DNA of 64,000 nt from Bacillota bacterium (GCA_023454175.1 JAEXRW010000010.1:292941-356940), one strand, 5' to 3'; shown: positions 33,346 through 42,127, numbered from the stretch's first letter. Notes: a model not told the origin generated them from the sequence alone. Numbers and translations: made by a program.

Positions 33346-35025
33346 ATGGAAAACCGCTTCAAAAACTTTTTGAGATACGTCGTGACCACCTGGCGCAGCA
33401 TCCGCCGGAAAAGACTGCACAGGCAGTTTGCCGGGGGAAAAATGTATTTTACCCCGAAGAAAGGCGCAACGGGATTCCGCAAATGGCTCGGCGCAGTACC
33501 ACGCAAGCTGCTGGTGACGACGAGCGCGATGCTGGCGGTGGTACTGGTCCTGACCATCGTGTTGGTCGCCACCGCGAAACCGCAGAACGAAACATCGGGC
33601 GGGCCGGATAAGGCATCCATACAGGGCTCCCCCAACCCGGACGATCCATCCGATCTATCGGAGGCTTTTCCGGATAACTCCGCTTCACCTGCGCCCCCGC
33701 CGGTGGACCCCCTGACCACGACGATCAAAGAGGGGATGGACGCACCCGTCGTGGCGGAGATCCAGCAGCGGCTGATGGAACTGGATTACATGGACGAGGA
33801 CGAGCCCACCACCCATTACGGCCCCATCACGAAAGCCTCGGTGGCACGCTTCCAGCGGCAGCACGGGCTGACCACGGACGGCTGCATGGGGGCGGACACC
33901 TATCAGAAACTGACATCCGCTTCGGCGGAGAAATACCTCATATCCAAGGGCGACGACGGCACGGACATACTGGAGCTGCAGAAACGGCTCGTGGAACTGG
34001 GATACATGAACAAGGCCACCAACCATTTCGGCGCGGATACCGAAACGGCCGTGAAAAAATTCCAGCAGCTCAACGGCCTGACACCGGACGGCAAGGTGGG
34101 ATCCGGGACCCATGAGATGCTGTACAGCGACGAAGCGAAGGCCAATTTCACGGCCAAGGGTGAATCCAGCCCCCAGATCAAGACCTACCAGGTACGGCTG
34201 CAGAAGCTGGGATACCTGACCTCCACGCCCGACGGCAAGTACGGTAACGCCACCATCGCCGCCGTGAAAAAATTCCAGGAGAAGAACGGGCTGATCGCGG
34301 ACGGGTATATCGGCCAGGAGACGGCGAAAAGGATCATGCGGGCGGACGCCGAAACCAACGACGCGATGGCGCTGGGCTCGAAGGGCGACAATGTCACCAC
34401 CGTGCAGAACCGGCTGAAACAGCTCAACTACCTGAAAAAAGTGACGGGCTACTACGGCTCGGATACCGTAAACGCCGTGAAGGCCTTCCAGAAGCGCAAC
34501 GGCCTGTCCCAGGACGGCAAGGTGGGCAACCGGACGCTGAGCGTGCTGATATCCAACAAAGCCAAGAAGGCGGCTACACCGAGCAGCGGAAACAATACCA
34601 ACCCCAGCACCCCAAATACACCATCGGACAACGACCCGGGGGATACGGACGGCAACTCCTCGGGCGGCGTGGAAAAATTCATCCAAAAGGCCAAGTCCAG
34701 GCTCGGCTGCAGGTACGTATCAGGCGGGAAGGGGCCCAACACATTTGACTGCTCGGGCTTCGTATACTGGTGCCTGAACCAGGCGGGTGTGCGGCAGGGT
34801 TATATGACTTCCGCCACGTGGCAGAAGTGCACGAAGTACGAGCGCATCGAAAACATGAGCGAACTCAGGCGGGGCGACGTGATCAGTTTCCGCGGGCATG
34901 TGGGCATCGCGCTGGGCAACGGGCAGATGATCGACGCGGGCTCAGGCAAGGGCAACGTGCATTACTCGAACCTGAATTCCTCGTATTGGAAGACGCACTT
35001 TGTGTGCGGGTTCAGGATATTCTAA
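33346..35025 (+). CDS. Membrane-anchored NlpC/P60 endopeptidase with four peptidoglycan-binding repeats
   Basis: A 559-residue wall hydrolase. A basic N-terminal part precedes one membrane helix (LVTTSAMLAVVLVLTIVLV), and a Pro/Ser-rich linker follows. Four PG_binding_1 repeats come next, each with a LQxRLxxLxY helix and a DGKxG end (DGCMGADTYQKL, DGKVGSGTHEML, DGYIGQETAKRI, DGKVGNRTLSVL). The C-terminal NlpC/P60 domain has the catalytic FDCSGFVYWC Cys and GHVGIALG His. It should cut peptidoglycan stem peptides outside the membrane. ATG 33346 is chosen because a promoter overlaps the earlier ATG at 33268. The protein at 48724 is a shorter relative. Confidence 0.88.
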   Translation: MENRFKNFLRYVVTTWRSIRRKRLHRQFAGGKMYFTPKKGATGFRKWLGAVPRKLLVTTSAMLAVVLVLTIVLVATAKPQNETSGGPDKASIQGSPNPDDPSDLSEAFPDNSASPAPPPVDPLTTTIKEGMDAPVVAEIQQRLMELDYMDEDEPTTHYGPITKASVARFQRQHGLTTDGCMGADTYQKLTSASAEKYLISKGDDGTDILELQKRLVELGYMNKATNHFGADTETAVKKFQQLNGLTPDGKVGSGTHEMLYSDEAKANFTAKGESSPQIKTYQVRLQKLGYLTSTPDGKYGNATIAAVKKFQEKNGLIADGYIGQETAKRIMRADAETNDAMALGSKGDNVTTVQNRLKQLNYLKKVTGYYGSDTVNAVKAFQKRNGLSQDGKVGNRTLSVLISNKAKKAATPSSGNNTNPSTPNTPSDNDPGDTDGNSSGGVEKFIQKAKSRLGCRYVSGGKGPNTFDCSGFVYWCLNQAGVRQGYMTSATWQKCTKYERIENMSELRRGDVISFRGHVGIALGNGQMIDAGSGKGNVHYSNLNSSYWKTHFVCGFRIF

Positions 35026-35029
35026 ATAG

Positions 35030-35300
35030 TTGAGAGTTGAAAGTGGAGAGTTGAGAGTTACCCTGCGGGGGTAAAACAGTTAAGAATTAAAAGTTAAGAG
35101 TTAAGAATTGCGGTAAGCCCTGCGGGGGTTAATGTATAATGTATAATTGTGGAATGCCCAGTGGAAGGCTGTTTGCCTCCCATTGGGCATGATCATATAG
35201 CCCTGCGGAGGGAGATTCAATGTACAATTTACAATGTACAATGTACAATGGTGGAATGCCTGACGGCATGATTATGATACCCTTCGGGGGAACAAGATAG
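35030..35300. repeat. R2 mosaic intergenic repeat (long copy)
   Basis: GTTGAGAGTTGAAAGTGGAG, AGTTAAGAATTAAAAG and AATGTATAATGTATAATTG units, four CCCTGCGGGG-type blocks and a GGAATGCCCAGTGG...CCATTGGGCATG palindrome. Confidence 0.75.
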
Positions 35301-35308
35301 GTTTAATT

Positions 35309-35346
35309 AAAAGGGTCGTGGCGGAGAACCATGGCCCTTTTTATTT
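35309..35346 (+). terminator. Rho-independent terminator
   Basis: AAAAGGGTCGTGG / CCATGGCCCTTTT, 13 pairs with two wobble pairs, followed by TT and A/T-rich sequence. Confidence 0.85.
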
Positions 35347-35444
35347 ATCGGTGGTCCTAAGACGGACAACTTCCTGCGATCATGTCACATATGGTATAAT
35401 ATCACAGTACTATTCATATCATAATCGGCACAAAGGAGAAACCA

Positions 35445-35895
35445 ATGAAGGTGAAGAAATCCTGCGTAGTCCTGGTTACCGTTTTCATCATCGCAATACT
35501 GGCGTCCTGCGCAACGGCTGCGGACAGACAAGCCGGACAAAGTGGTGGAGACAATGATCAAGGCCGCAAATGAGGGCAACGCAGACGCTTTTATGACATG
35601 CTGGGATCCGGAATCGGATATATATCAGGGAGCGAAACGTTTGGCGGACAAACTGCCCCCGCTGGACAAAAAGAAGATGTATACGGCTATGAACATGCCG
35701 GCGGAGATCGACCATTTCGTTCCGCTTTCTATGCAAGTATCCGATAAGAGCGAAACGGCGGCCACGGTGAACGCCGGACTCGAGGTATGGGCCGGATCCG
35801 ACCCGCCGCACAAGGCCGATAAAACGTTCAAGCTGAATTTTTACATGGTGAACAAAGAGGGTAAATGGTACATCACCAAAGTGAGCGACAAGTAA
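35445..35895 (+). pseudogene. Lipoprotein gene split by a frameshift
   Basis: The first 27 codons from ATG 35445, with AAAGGAG 7 bases upstream, encode a lipoprotein signal: a basic start, a hydrophobic stretch and the lipobox LASC. This frame stops at about 35571. The mature domain continues in the next frame from about 35520 (KPDKVVETMIKAANEGN), ending at 35895, and looks like a SnoaL/NTF2-like or DUF4878-type domain (AANEGNADAFMTCWDP, then WYITKVSD at the end). One deleted base or two inserted bases would join them. It may be a real mutation, a sequencing error, or an unusual recoding. A second start, GTG 35542, gives only a cytoplasmic form of 117 residues. Confidence 0.65.
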
Positions 35896-35922
35896 GCAAT
35901 ACAAGCCAAGGAGAGTGATGAT

Positions 35923-36138
35923 ATGTCAGGCCTGCACCAACTGATGCGCTACTGCAGGGACAAAGAAACTGGGGAGCGGTATGAAGTGCTGGAATCTCCG
36001 GACGGGAAGAGCTACAAGCTGTATGCGCTGAGCTTCCTGGGGGGCACGGGGCAGGAATTCACGTACGGGAAGGATGAATTCGAAGAACAATTCGACTGGT
36101 GCGACAGCAACGACCTTTTCGACCTGAAGACGGATTGA
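35923..36138 (+). CDS. Small acidic hypothetical protein
   Basis: A 71-residue protein not recognised. A beta-type N-terminal half (RYCRDKETGERYEVLESPDG, KSYKLYALSFLG) precedes an acidic end (EQFDWCDSNDLFDLKTD). No signal peptide. AAGGAGAG lies about 8 bases before the ATG, 27 bases after the frameshifted lipoprotein gene. A strong terminator follows, so the two may share a transcript. Confidence 0.6.
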   Translation: MSGLHQLMRYCRDKETGERYEVLESPDGKSYKLYALSFLGGTGQEFTYGKDEFEEQFDWCDSNDLFDLKTD

Positions 36139-36150
36139 GTGTAAACACGG

Positions 36151-36172
36151 ACCCCGGGGAACCGGGGTTTCT
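36151..36172 (+). terminator. Terminator after the small acidic gene
   Basis: ACCCCGG / CCGGGGT with a GGAA loop and TTTCT. Confidence 0.8.
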
Positions 36173-36208
36173 CATATTTACGCCGTATCAAGTTATTCAG
36201 AATGGAAA

Positions 36209-36230
36209 GGGCCGATGTGGGCATCGGCCC
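36209..36230. repeat. R1 hairpin repeat, copy E
   Basis: GGGCCGATG / CATCGGCCC with loop TGGG, followed by CCTACAAT. Confidence 0.8.
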
Positions 36231-36315
36231 CTACAATATCTTACGGGTTACCAGCATTCAGTATCATACAAACTGGCAGACGTTGATGAGACGAAAAAGA
36301 CGTCTTGTTTATTTT

Positions 36316-37752
36316 TTATAACCCCATCGCCGCCTTCATGCATTTAAAGATATCGGTATTGTCTATGTGATGGCCGAGGCTTTCGCTGCCGGGACCGAAG
36401 GAGAAGACCATGACATCCACGCCGGTGTGCTCGGATGCGGCCCAGCCCGCGCTGACACGGGCAGTCATCACAGCGGAGAAAGCCTTGGCGGTGGCGCCCG
36501 AGGAACCGGCCTTTTCCCGGTTATAGGCATTCAGCAGGTTTTGCTTTTCCTTGTCCGTGGCGTCCTTCAGCCCGAAGGCATCCCGCAGGATGGCGCCAAA
36601 ATCCGGAGGCACTGCCGACTTGAAGTCCACGTATTTGGAGACAGCGACCCCGCTGGAGTGCTTCTGCCCTTTCAAAAGCCCGTAGGCGTATTCCATGGGG
36701 CGGGCATCGGAACCGATGGCGCAGCCCCCCGTCTCATGGTCCGCGGTGACGATGACGAGGGTATGACCGTCCTTTTGCGCGAAATCCAGCGCGGCCTGCA
36801 CGGCCCGGTCAAACGAGAGGACCTCACCGCCGGCAGTGGCGACATCATGCGCATGGCAGGCCAGGTCGATCCTGCCGCCCTCCACCATGAGGAAAAAGCC
36901 TTTGTCATTCTTCGAAAGTTCGGTTATGGCCTTCCCGGTCATGGCTGAGAGGGAAGGCGTGGCATCCTCCCGGTCCAGTTCATAGGGCATGGGGCCGGAG
37001 GCGAAAAGCCCCAGTATCCTGCCCGAAGCATCCTGCAATTCGGCATCATTGGTTGCAAGCGTATAGCCGGCGCTCCTGGCTTCCACCGTGAGGTCCCGGC
37101 CATCCTCCCGCGCGCCGCCCTGCGTTTTGGGCAGGAACATATCCAGGCCGCCGCCCATGAGGATATCGGGCTGCAGCGCCATCTGGTCCAGCGCGATCTC
37201 CGTTTCGTTCCTGCGGCTGGAATCGTGCGCGGTGAAACAGGCGGGGGTGGCATTCGTCACGCGGACGGTGGTGATGACGCCGGTGGAACGGCCGCCCTGC
37301 CGGGCCAGCTCCAGGATGGAGGGGACGGTCTTTTTATCCGGGTCCACGCCGATGGCGCCGATATACGTCTTGACTCCGCAGGCCAGGGCCGTGCCGGCTG
37401 CCGCGGAGTCGGTGATCCATTTGGGGGAGCCGTTGGGCGTGGTGGCCGCAGTGCCGTATTGGGGAAGGCTGTCCATGGCGAGGGGTTTATTGCCATTATA
37501 CAGGCGTCCCAGCGTGACCTGGGAGAGGCCCATGCCGTCCCCGATGAGGAGTATCACGTTCCTGGCCCCGGACGGCGCGGCCGTTTCCACGGCAACAGAA
37601 GGAGAGGGCAGCGCGGTTATCCCGGGAGCGGGGGTGGCCGATGGCTCCTGGGACTGGACGGCCGGCACATCACATGCCGCCAAAGAAAGTATCAATATGA
37701 GCGTTATGATCAGCGATACGAGGATGCGACGTGAGAAAATACGCGTATGCAT
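36316..37752 (-). CDS. Alkaline phosphatase, lipoprotein form
   Basis: A 478-residue exported phosphatase. The signal peptide ends in the lipobox LAAC (Cys27), followed by a Pro/Ala-rich linker. The catalytic core shows ILLIGDGMG (metal Asp), TDSAAAGTAL (nucleophile Ser in DSAAAGTAL), then HDVATAGGE and TADHETGG (metal His). It hydrolyses phosphate monoesters outside the cell. AGGAGGT lies 9 bases before the ATG at 37752; the upstream in-frame ATG at 37812 has no such site. It complements the 5'-nucleotidase at 8.2 kb. Confidence 0.93.
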   Translation of the reverse strand: MHTRIFSRRILVSLIITLILILSLAACDVPAVQSQEPSATPAPGITALPSPSVAVETAAPSGARNVILLIGDGMGLSQVTLGRLYNGNKPLAMDSLPQYGTAATTPNGSPKWITDSAAAGTALACGVKTYIGAIGVDPDKKTVPSILELARQGGRSTGVITTVRVTNATPACFTAHDSSRRNETEIALDQMALQPDILMGGGLDMFLPKTQGGAREDGRDLTVEARSAGYTLATNDAELQDASGRILGLFASGPMPYELDREDATPSLSAMTGKAITELSKNDKGFFLMVEGGRIDLACHAHDVATAGGEVLSFDRAVQAALDFAQKDGHTLVIVTADHETGGCAIGSDARPMEYAYGLLKGQKHSSGVAVSKYVDFKSAVPPDFGAILRDAFGLKDATDKEKQNLLNAYNREKAGSSGATAKAFSAVMTARVSAGWAASEHTGVDVMVFSFGPGSESLGHHIDNTDIFKCMKAAMGL

Positions 37753-37828
37753 TTGGGTGACCTCCTGCAGTTCGATAATATCCAAACCAGGGAGAAATGG
37801 CACCTTTACCAACAGTATAACAAAAGAA

Positions 37829-37966
37829 GCGCCAAAAAGTCACGCCAATGGATCCAACAAGTGCCAAGCACTTTTGGGGGTTTTGCATTCAGGGAGTGTT
37901 CGCCACAAACTTGAGTGAGCGGTATCATTTCTGACGTACACGCCGCCGGAAATGACTGATTTGAAT
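37829..37966. repeat. R4 intergenic repeat, copy 1
   Basis: GAGTGTTCGCCACAAACTTG and GTACACGCCGCCGGAAATGA align with a copy at 59975-60122. The stem TCATTTC / GAAATGA forms at the right end. It fills the divergent region between alkaline phosphatase and the gene at 38101. Confidence 0.65.
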
Positions 37967-38100
37967 ATCTATCAGAGACTATATAAAATAAAAATGAACA
38001 GAAGAAGAAAAAAAGAGGCGCGCCAAGCGGCACGCCAATGGAAAGGGAGGACATCATGCGGTGTTCAGATAATCAGGTTTCGTGTGTCCGAATATGGGAC

Positions 38101-38679
38101 TCAGCAGCTGCAGCAAGGGACCAGGCGCGCATTGCCATCGAAATAGTCCGTGAGCAGCGCACGCGCAAACTGCATGGTGGAATCGATGTACTGCATGAGC
38201 CAGGGCTCGTGGCTTTTAAATTCGCGGGCGAGGAACACGCGGCGGCCGCTGAGCCTGCTGTACAGGTACTGCAGCGCGACACGCTCCTTTTCCATCCGGT
38301 CCGCCTCATAGTCCACCCGCGCGAAGATATAGTAGTAGTCGATGATCTGCTTTTTGAAGGAGTCCATCTCGCGGGAAAGGGAAAAACGGCCCGTGCCGAT
38401 GAACCTTTGCAGCAGCAGGCGGTAGGCGGCCATCCAGAGCCGCACACAGCTATTGTCATCGGGTATCCCCTTCAGAGCCAATTGCAGCTTGGTCTCATAA
38501 ATGGCTGCCGCGGCCCCGAGGGTGAACATGTGCTTGATGTAATGCTCGGCTGCCGACTCGTCATCGGGCATGCGGGTGAGCACGCGGCAGGAACGCTGGT
38601 CCACCTGGCGCCGGATACGCGAAAGCATTTCCACGGATACGGTGCGGATGAGGTCTTTCTGCATGGCGGCTTCAAACAC
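38101..38679 (-). CDS. Helical protein of unknown function
   Basis: A 192-residue protein, not recognised. It is almost wholly alpha-helical and rich in Arg, Tyr and Met, with no signal peptide or membrane segment. Segments such as IIDYYYIFARVDYEADRMEKERVALQYL suggest a helix bundle. The start is a GTG at 38679 with GGGAGGG about 7 bases upstream. The opposite strand carries a longer open frame (38038-38754) over this gene; its product is His/Val-rich and low in typical start signals, so the minus-strand gene is preferred. Confidence 0.6.
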   Translation of the reverse strand: MFEAAMQKDLIRTVSVEMLSRIRRQVDQRSCRVLTRMPDDESAAEHYIKHMFTLGAAAAIYETKLQLALKGIPDDNSCVRLWMAAYRLLLQRFIGTGRFSLSREMDSFKKQIIDYYYIFARVDYEADRMEKERVALQYLYSRLSGRRVFLAREFKSHEPWLMQYIDSTMQFARALLTDYFDGNARLVPCCSC

Positions 38680-38899
38680 ATTCGATCCCTCCCAAATTTG
38701 TTTCCACCTGCATCATACTGCTTTCATGCTAAGACGCCATTACAGGCGTGTTAAGTTCGTATTAAGCACTTGCAGGCTGCAAGCTCCTCCGGCACGAGTG
38801 AAACAAGCACGCCCCGGATGCAGGAAATCATGCAATAATGATGCGGTAGACTATGGCATATCGTACATGCATATGCTATATTTAATAACTGTGAGCCTT

Positions 38900-38923
38900 C
38901 GTTTATGCAGCTGTGCATAAACG
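38900..38923. promoter_or_regulatory. Perfect 24-bp dyad, possible operator
   Basis: CGTTTATGCA / TGCATAAACG with a GCTG centre, about 100 bases before the creatininase-family gene and in the divergent region. Confidence 0.5.
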
Positions 38924-38975
38924 TCAACACTCTTTTCCAACAAATGAAAAACGCTGCCCAACCGGCAGCCATATA

Positions 38976-39008
38976 AAGCCGTATGATCCTGGATGGATGA
39001 TACGGCTT
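38976..39008 (+). promoter_or_regulatory. Hairpin abutting a ribosome binding site
   Basis: AAGCCGTAT / ATACGGCTT with a 15-base loop, ending 2 bases before GGGGGAAG of the 39024 gene. A smaller GCTGCC / GGCAGC stem precedes it. Together they may influence translation. Confidence 0.4.
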
Positions 39009-39023
39009 ATGGGGGAAGCAAAG

Positions 39024-39872
39024 ATGCTGACGTACCTGGAACTGACGAGGGATGATATCGCAAGCCTTCCGCGGGAAAACACCCTATTGGTCTCTTTAAT
39101 CGCGCCCATAGAAGTGCACGGGGTTCACTTGCCGGTAGGGACGGACCTTTTCATCGCAGAGGGCATCATGCACCGCGTCACGGAAAGGCTGAAGGACTGG
39201 ACCATCGTACGGCTGCCGGACCTGCTGCTGGGCGCGCAGGCCATCCCCGCGCCGGGCTCCATCCAAATCCGGGGCAAACTGCTGCGGGGCGCGTTGATAC
39301 AGACGGGAAAGGCTCTGGCGGCGCTGGGTTTCCGGTACTGGATGGCCTTCGACAACCACGGCGGGGCCACACACCAGATCGCGGAAGCGGAGGCGGCCAG
39401 GCGATTACAGAAAGACGGACTGAACCTGATGACGCCCTTTCTCCCCATCTTCCGGGGCATGTGCAAAGGGGACCCGGAGATCGGGCTGCCCCGAGGAGAG
39501 GACGGGGGCGCAGACGACGCCCACGCGGGCACCAACGAGACCTCCCTGATGCTGGCCCTGGCGCCCGAAAAGGTGAGACCCGGGTGGGAGAAACTGCCCC
39601 GATGGAAACCGGGCGAGAAAACGCCGATGGGGAACCTGGGGCGGGCGCTGAAACAGCCGCTGCTGGGCATGGCGATGGACTGGTTCGCCGCAAAGGACAA
39701 CCCACACTACGTGGGGTGCCCGGGCGAAGCCACTGTGGAGGCCGGGGAGGCCATGATCGCATACCATGTAAAGAAGTCGCTGGAACTGTTGCAGGTGGCG
39801 AAAGAAGGGAAATATAAACCGGAATGTCCGTATCCGAAAATCGTCAGCGCGTTAACGAAGGTGTTTGAATAG
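39024..39872 (+). CDS. Creatininase-family amidohydrolase
   Basis: A 282-residue protein of the creatinine amidohydrolase superfamily. The metal-binding motifs are visible: IAPIEVHGVHLPVGTD with E and H near residue 33, FDNHGG near residue 117, and HAGTNETS near residue 178. Relatives open cyclic amides (creatinine, mycofactocin and riboflavin-type intermediates); no mycofactocin or flavin genes are adjacent, so the substrate is unknown. GGGGGAAG lies 6 bases before the ATG at 39024; an in-frame ATG at 38913 would read through the two hairpins. Confidence 0.88.
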   Translation: MLTYLELTRDDIASLPRENTLLVSLIAPIEVHGVHLPVGTDLFIAEGIMHRVTERLKDWTIVRLPDLLLGAQAIPAPGSIQIRGKLLRGALIQTGKALAALGFRYWMAFDNHGGATHQIAEAEAARRLQKDGLNLMTPFLPIFRGMCKGDPEIGLPRGEDGGADDAHAGTNETSLMLALAPEKVRPGWEKLPRWKPGEKTPMGNLGRALKQPLLGMAMDWFAAKDNPHYVGCPGEATVEAGEAMIAYHVKKSLELLQVAKEGKYKPECPYPKIVSALTKVFE

Positions 39873-39889
39873 AACGTAGTTCAAATGTT

Positions 39890-39966
39890 CAAAAATTAAT
39901 AATTAAGAATTAAGAGTTAAGAATTTTGGAGTGCCTGCGGCACGATCATATTGGCCCTGAGGGGGT
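39890..39966. repeat. R2 intergenic repeat
   Basis: AATTAATAATTAAGAATTAA units, GGAGTGCCTGCGGCACGATC and CCCTGAGGGGG. Confidence 0.65.
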
Positions 39967-40043
39967 TGTTAATTGATTACTCGGAATTACTGAGTGCATA
40001 TAACAAGGATATCATTCGAATTTATATGAAGGAAGATGAAAAA

Positions 40044-41156
40044 ATGAAAGTTGGAACGGTGCGGGAGATCAAGAAGCATGAGTACAGGGTGGGGCTGACG
40101 CCGGACAGTGTGCGGAGCTACATCCTGCACGGGCACGAAGTATTCGTCCAGACGGGTGCGGGCGATGGCTCGGGCTTTTCGGACGATGAATACAGGAAGG
40201 CGGGGGCCAACATACTGCCCGACGCGGCGTGGGTATTCCAGCGGTGCGACATGGTGGTGAAGGTCAAAGAACCGCTGGAAGAGGAATACAAGCTGATGCG
40301 GGAGGGGCAGGTCCTGTACACGTACCTGCACCTGGCAGCGAACCCGGAGCTGGGGAAGGCCCTGATCGAACGCAAGGTGAAGGGCGTGGCGTATGAGACC
40401 ATCGTGGACGAACGGGGCGGGCTGCCCTGCCTGCGCCCGATGAGCGAGATCGCGGGGAGGCTGAGCGTGCAGGAAGGCGCGAAATACCTGGAGAAGCCCT
40501 TCGGCGGCGTGGGCGTGCTGTTGGGCGGCGTGCCGGGCGTGGCGCGGGGCAAGGTGGCCATCATCGGCGGGGGCGTGGTGGGAACGAACGCATGCCGCAT
40601 GGCCGTCGGGCTGGGCGCGCAGGTGACGATCCTGGATATCAGCCTGGACAGGCTGACCTACCTGGACGACGTATTCCGCGGGGAGATCACGACGCTGTAC
40701 TCTTCCCACTCCAACATCGAACGGGCCGTGGGTGAGGCGGACCTGGTGATCGGCGCGGTGCTGATACCGGGCGGGAGCGCGCCCAAGATGATACGCAAAG
40801 AACACCTGAAGCTGATGAAAAAGGGATCCGTGATCGTGGACGTGGCGGTGGACCAGGGCGGGTGCTGCGAGACGACGGTGCCGACCTACCACGACGACCC
40901 CGTTTTCACGGTGGACGGGGTGGTGCACTACTGCGTGGCCAACATGCCGGGCTCGGTGCCGCGGACATCCACGCAGGCCCTGCAGAACGCGACGCTGCCC
41001 TACGGACTGCTCATCGCAAACAACACGCTGGAGGCGGCATGCAGGCTGAACAAAGGCGTATGCACGGGCGTGAACACGTACAACGGCAAATGCACGCACG
41101 AGCAGGTGGCGGAGGCGCTGGGGCTGGAATACACGGCGGTGAAAGAACTTATTTAA
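40044..41156 (+). CDS. ald: Alanine dehydrogenase
   Basis: A 370-residue NAD-dependent alanine dehydrogenase, which converts L-alanine to pyruvate and ammonia. Family marks: the N-terminal KVGTVREIKKHEYRVGLTP, RPMSEIAGRLSVQEGA, the Rossmann loop IIGGGVVGTNACRMA and DVAVDQGGCCET near residue 268. Length is normal. In Bacillus, ald supports alanine use during sporulation and germination. The ATG at 40044 has GGAAG about 9 bases upstream; the longer frame from 39951 runs through repeat R2 and is rejected. Monocistronic. Confidence 0.95.
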   Translation: MKVGTVREIKKHEYRVGLTPDSVRSYILHGHEVFVQTGAGDGSGFSDDEYRKAGANILPDAAWVFQRCDMVVKVKEPLEEEYKLMREGQVLYTYLHLAANPELGKALIERKVKGVAYETIVDERGGLPCLRPMSEIAGRLSVQEGAKYLEKPFGGVGVLLGGVPGVARGKVAIIGGGVVGTNACRMAVGLGAQVTILDISLDRLTYLDDVFRGEITTLYSSHSNIERAVGEADLVIGAVLIPGGSAPKMIRKEHLKLMKKGSVIVDVAVDQGGCCETTVPTYHDDPVFTVDGVVHYCVANMPGSVPRTSTQALQNATLPYGLLIANNTLEAACRLNKGVCTGVNTYNGKCTHEQVAEALGLEYTAVKELI

Positions 41157-41545
41157 TTAATAATTAAGAGTTAAGAATTAAGAATTTCGGAGTCCCTTCG
41201 GGACGATTGAGTTGGGACTTCGCATGCATGCCAGGAACTGAACGTCACCTCATCCGAAGCCAAGTGATTCCAATAAAAGTAATTGGAATCACTATGGCGC
41301 CACCTTCCCCTCAAGGGGAAGGCTTTTGGATTCGGATGTTTTGTTAGAATTGCGGTGTCCAAAGGCAATAAGGGTCAGCCTTTTGGCAAATCTCGATTTG
41401 CCTTGGACGATATGAATGTGCTGAGGGCTTTGCCCTCAGACTCCCTACAGGTATTGTTAACATAGGCCGGCTACATAACGGCCTATTATTACGGGTCAAA
41501 GCGGTCAACAAACGCAATAATACGTTATATGAGGGAGATACACCG
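41157..41545. other. Intergenic region with R2, R3 and hairpins
   Basis: No gene seen. It holds an R2 copy (41157-41215), an R3 copy (41246-41330), a perfect CTGAGGGC / GCCCTCAG hairpin (41421-41439) and a terminator-like ATAGGCCG / CGGCCTAT stem (41462-41490) with an A/T tail. Confidence 0.6.
41246..41330. repeat. R3 intergenic repeat, copy 2
   Basis: CACCTCATCCG start, CTTCCCCTCAAGGGGAAGGC end. The inner stem AGTGATTCCAAT / AATTGGAATCACT differs from that of copy 1 but still pairs. Confidence 0.7.
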
Positions 41546-42109
41546 ATGCTGATTGATATCACACTGAAAATCACACCCGGGATGATCCAGGAAGCGCAGG
41601 GAAACGAAAAGACGGCGCTGGCGGGGCATTTGGGCACGCACTTCGACGTGATGAACAAGGAATTCCCACTGGAATATACGGAACGCAGAGGCATCATCTT
41701 TGACGTAAGCAGGGTGACGGACAGGGACATCGAAGAAAGCGACATAGACCTTTCCAAGGTGGAGCAGGATATGTTCGTCGCTTTCCATACCGGGTTTATC
41801 GAGGCAGAAGGCTATGGAACGGCGCGTTACTACAAGGAGCACCCGCAGCTCTCGAATGCGCTCATAAACGCGCTGCTTGCGAAGAACATCTCCATCATCG
41901 GGGTGGATTTCGCGGGGATCCGGCGGGGGCTTGAACACACGCCCATGGACCAAACCTGCGCGGACCGGGGCGTATTCATCGTGGAGAACCTCTGCAACCT
42001 GAAGGCCATCCTGGGCAGCCGGTGGAGCAGGGAATTCACAGCCAACACCTACCCAATCCGCTTCACGGAGATGAGCGGGCTGCCGTGCAGGGTAATCGCA
42101 AAGGTATAG
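41546..42109 (+). CDS. Cyclase-family hydrolase (kynurenine formamidase-like)
   Basis: A 187-residue protein of the cyclase family PF04199. The metal-binding motif is GHLGTHFDVMNKEFP near residues 27-41 (H-x-G-T-H-x-D). GVDFAGIRRG and FIVENLCNL near the end are typical. Relatives hydrolyse N-formylkynurenine or similar amides and lactones; tryptophan-degradation genes are not nearby. GAGGGAGA precedes the ATG. Monocistronic, with a terminator after it. Confidence 0.85.
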   Translation: MLIDITLKITPGMIQEAQGNEKTALAGHLGTHFDVMNKEFPLEYTERRGIIFDVSRVTDRDIEESDIDLSKVEQDMFVAFHTGFIEAEGYGTARYYKEHPQLSNALINALLAKNISIIGVDFAGIRRGLEHTPMDQTCADRGVFIVENLCNLKAILGSRWSREFTANTYPIRFTEMSGLPCRVIAKV

Positions 42110-42127
42110 ACGAAAAGCAGTTACGGC

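Noticed and set aside
33685..34686. Minus-strand frame of 333 codons
   Set aside because: Shadow of the NlpC/P60 gene's peptidoglycan-binding repeats.
38038..38754. Long plus-strand open frame of 238 codons
   Set aside because: It is antisense to the better-supported minus-strand gene 38101-38679, is rich in His and Val as antisense frames of GC-rich genes are, and has no convincing domain.
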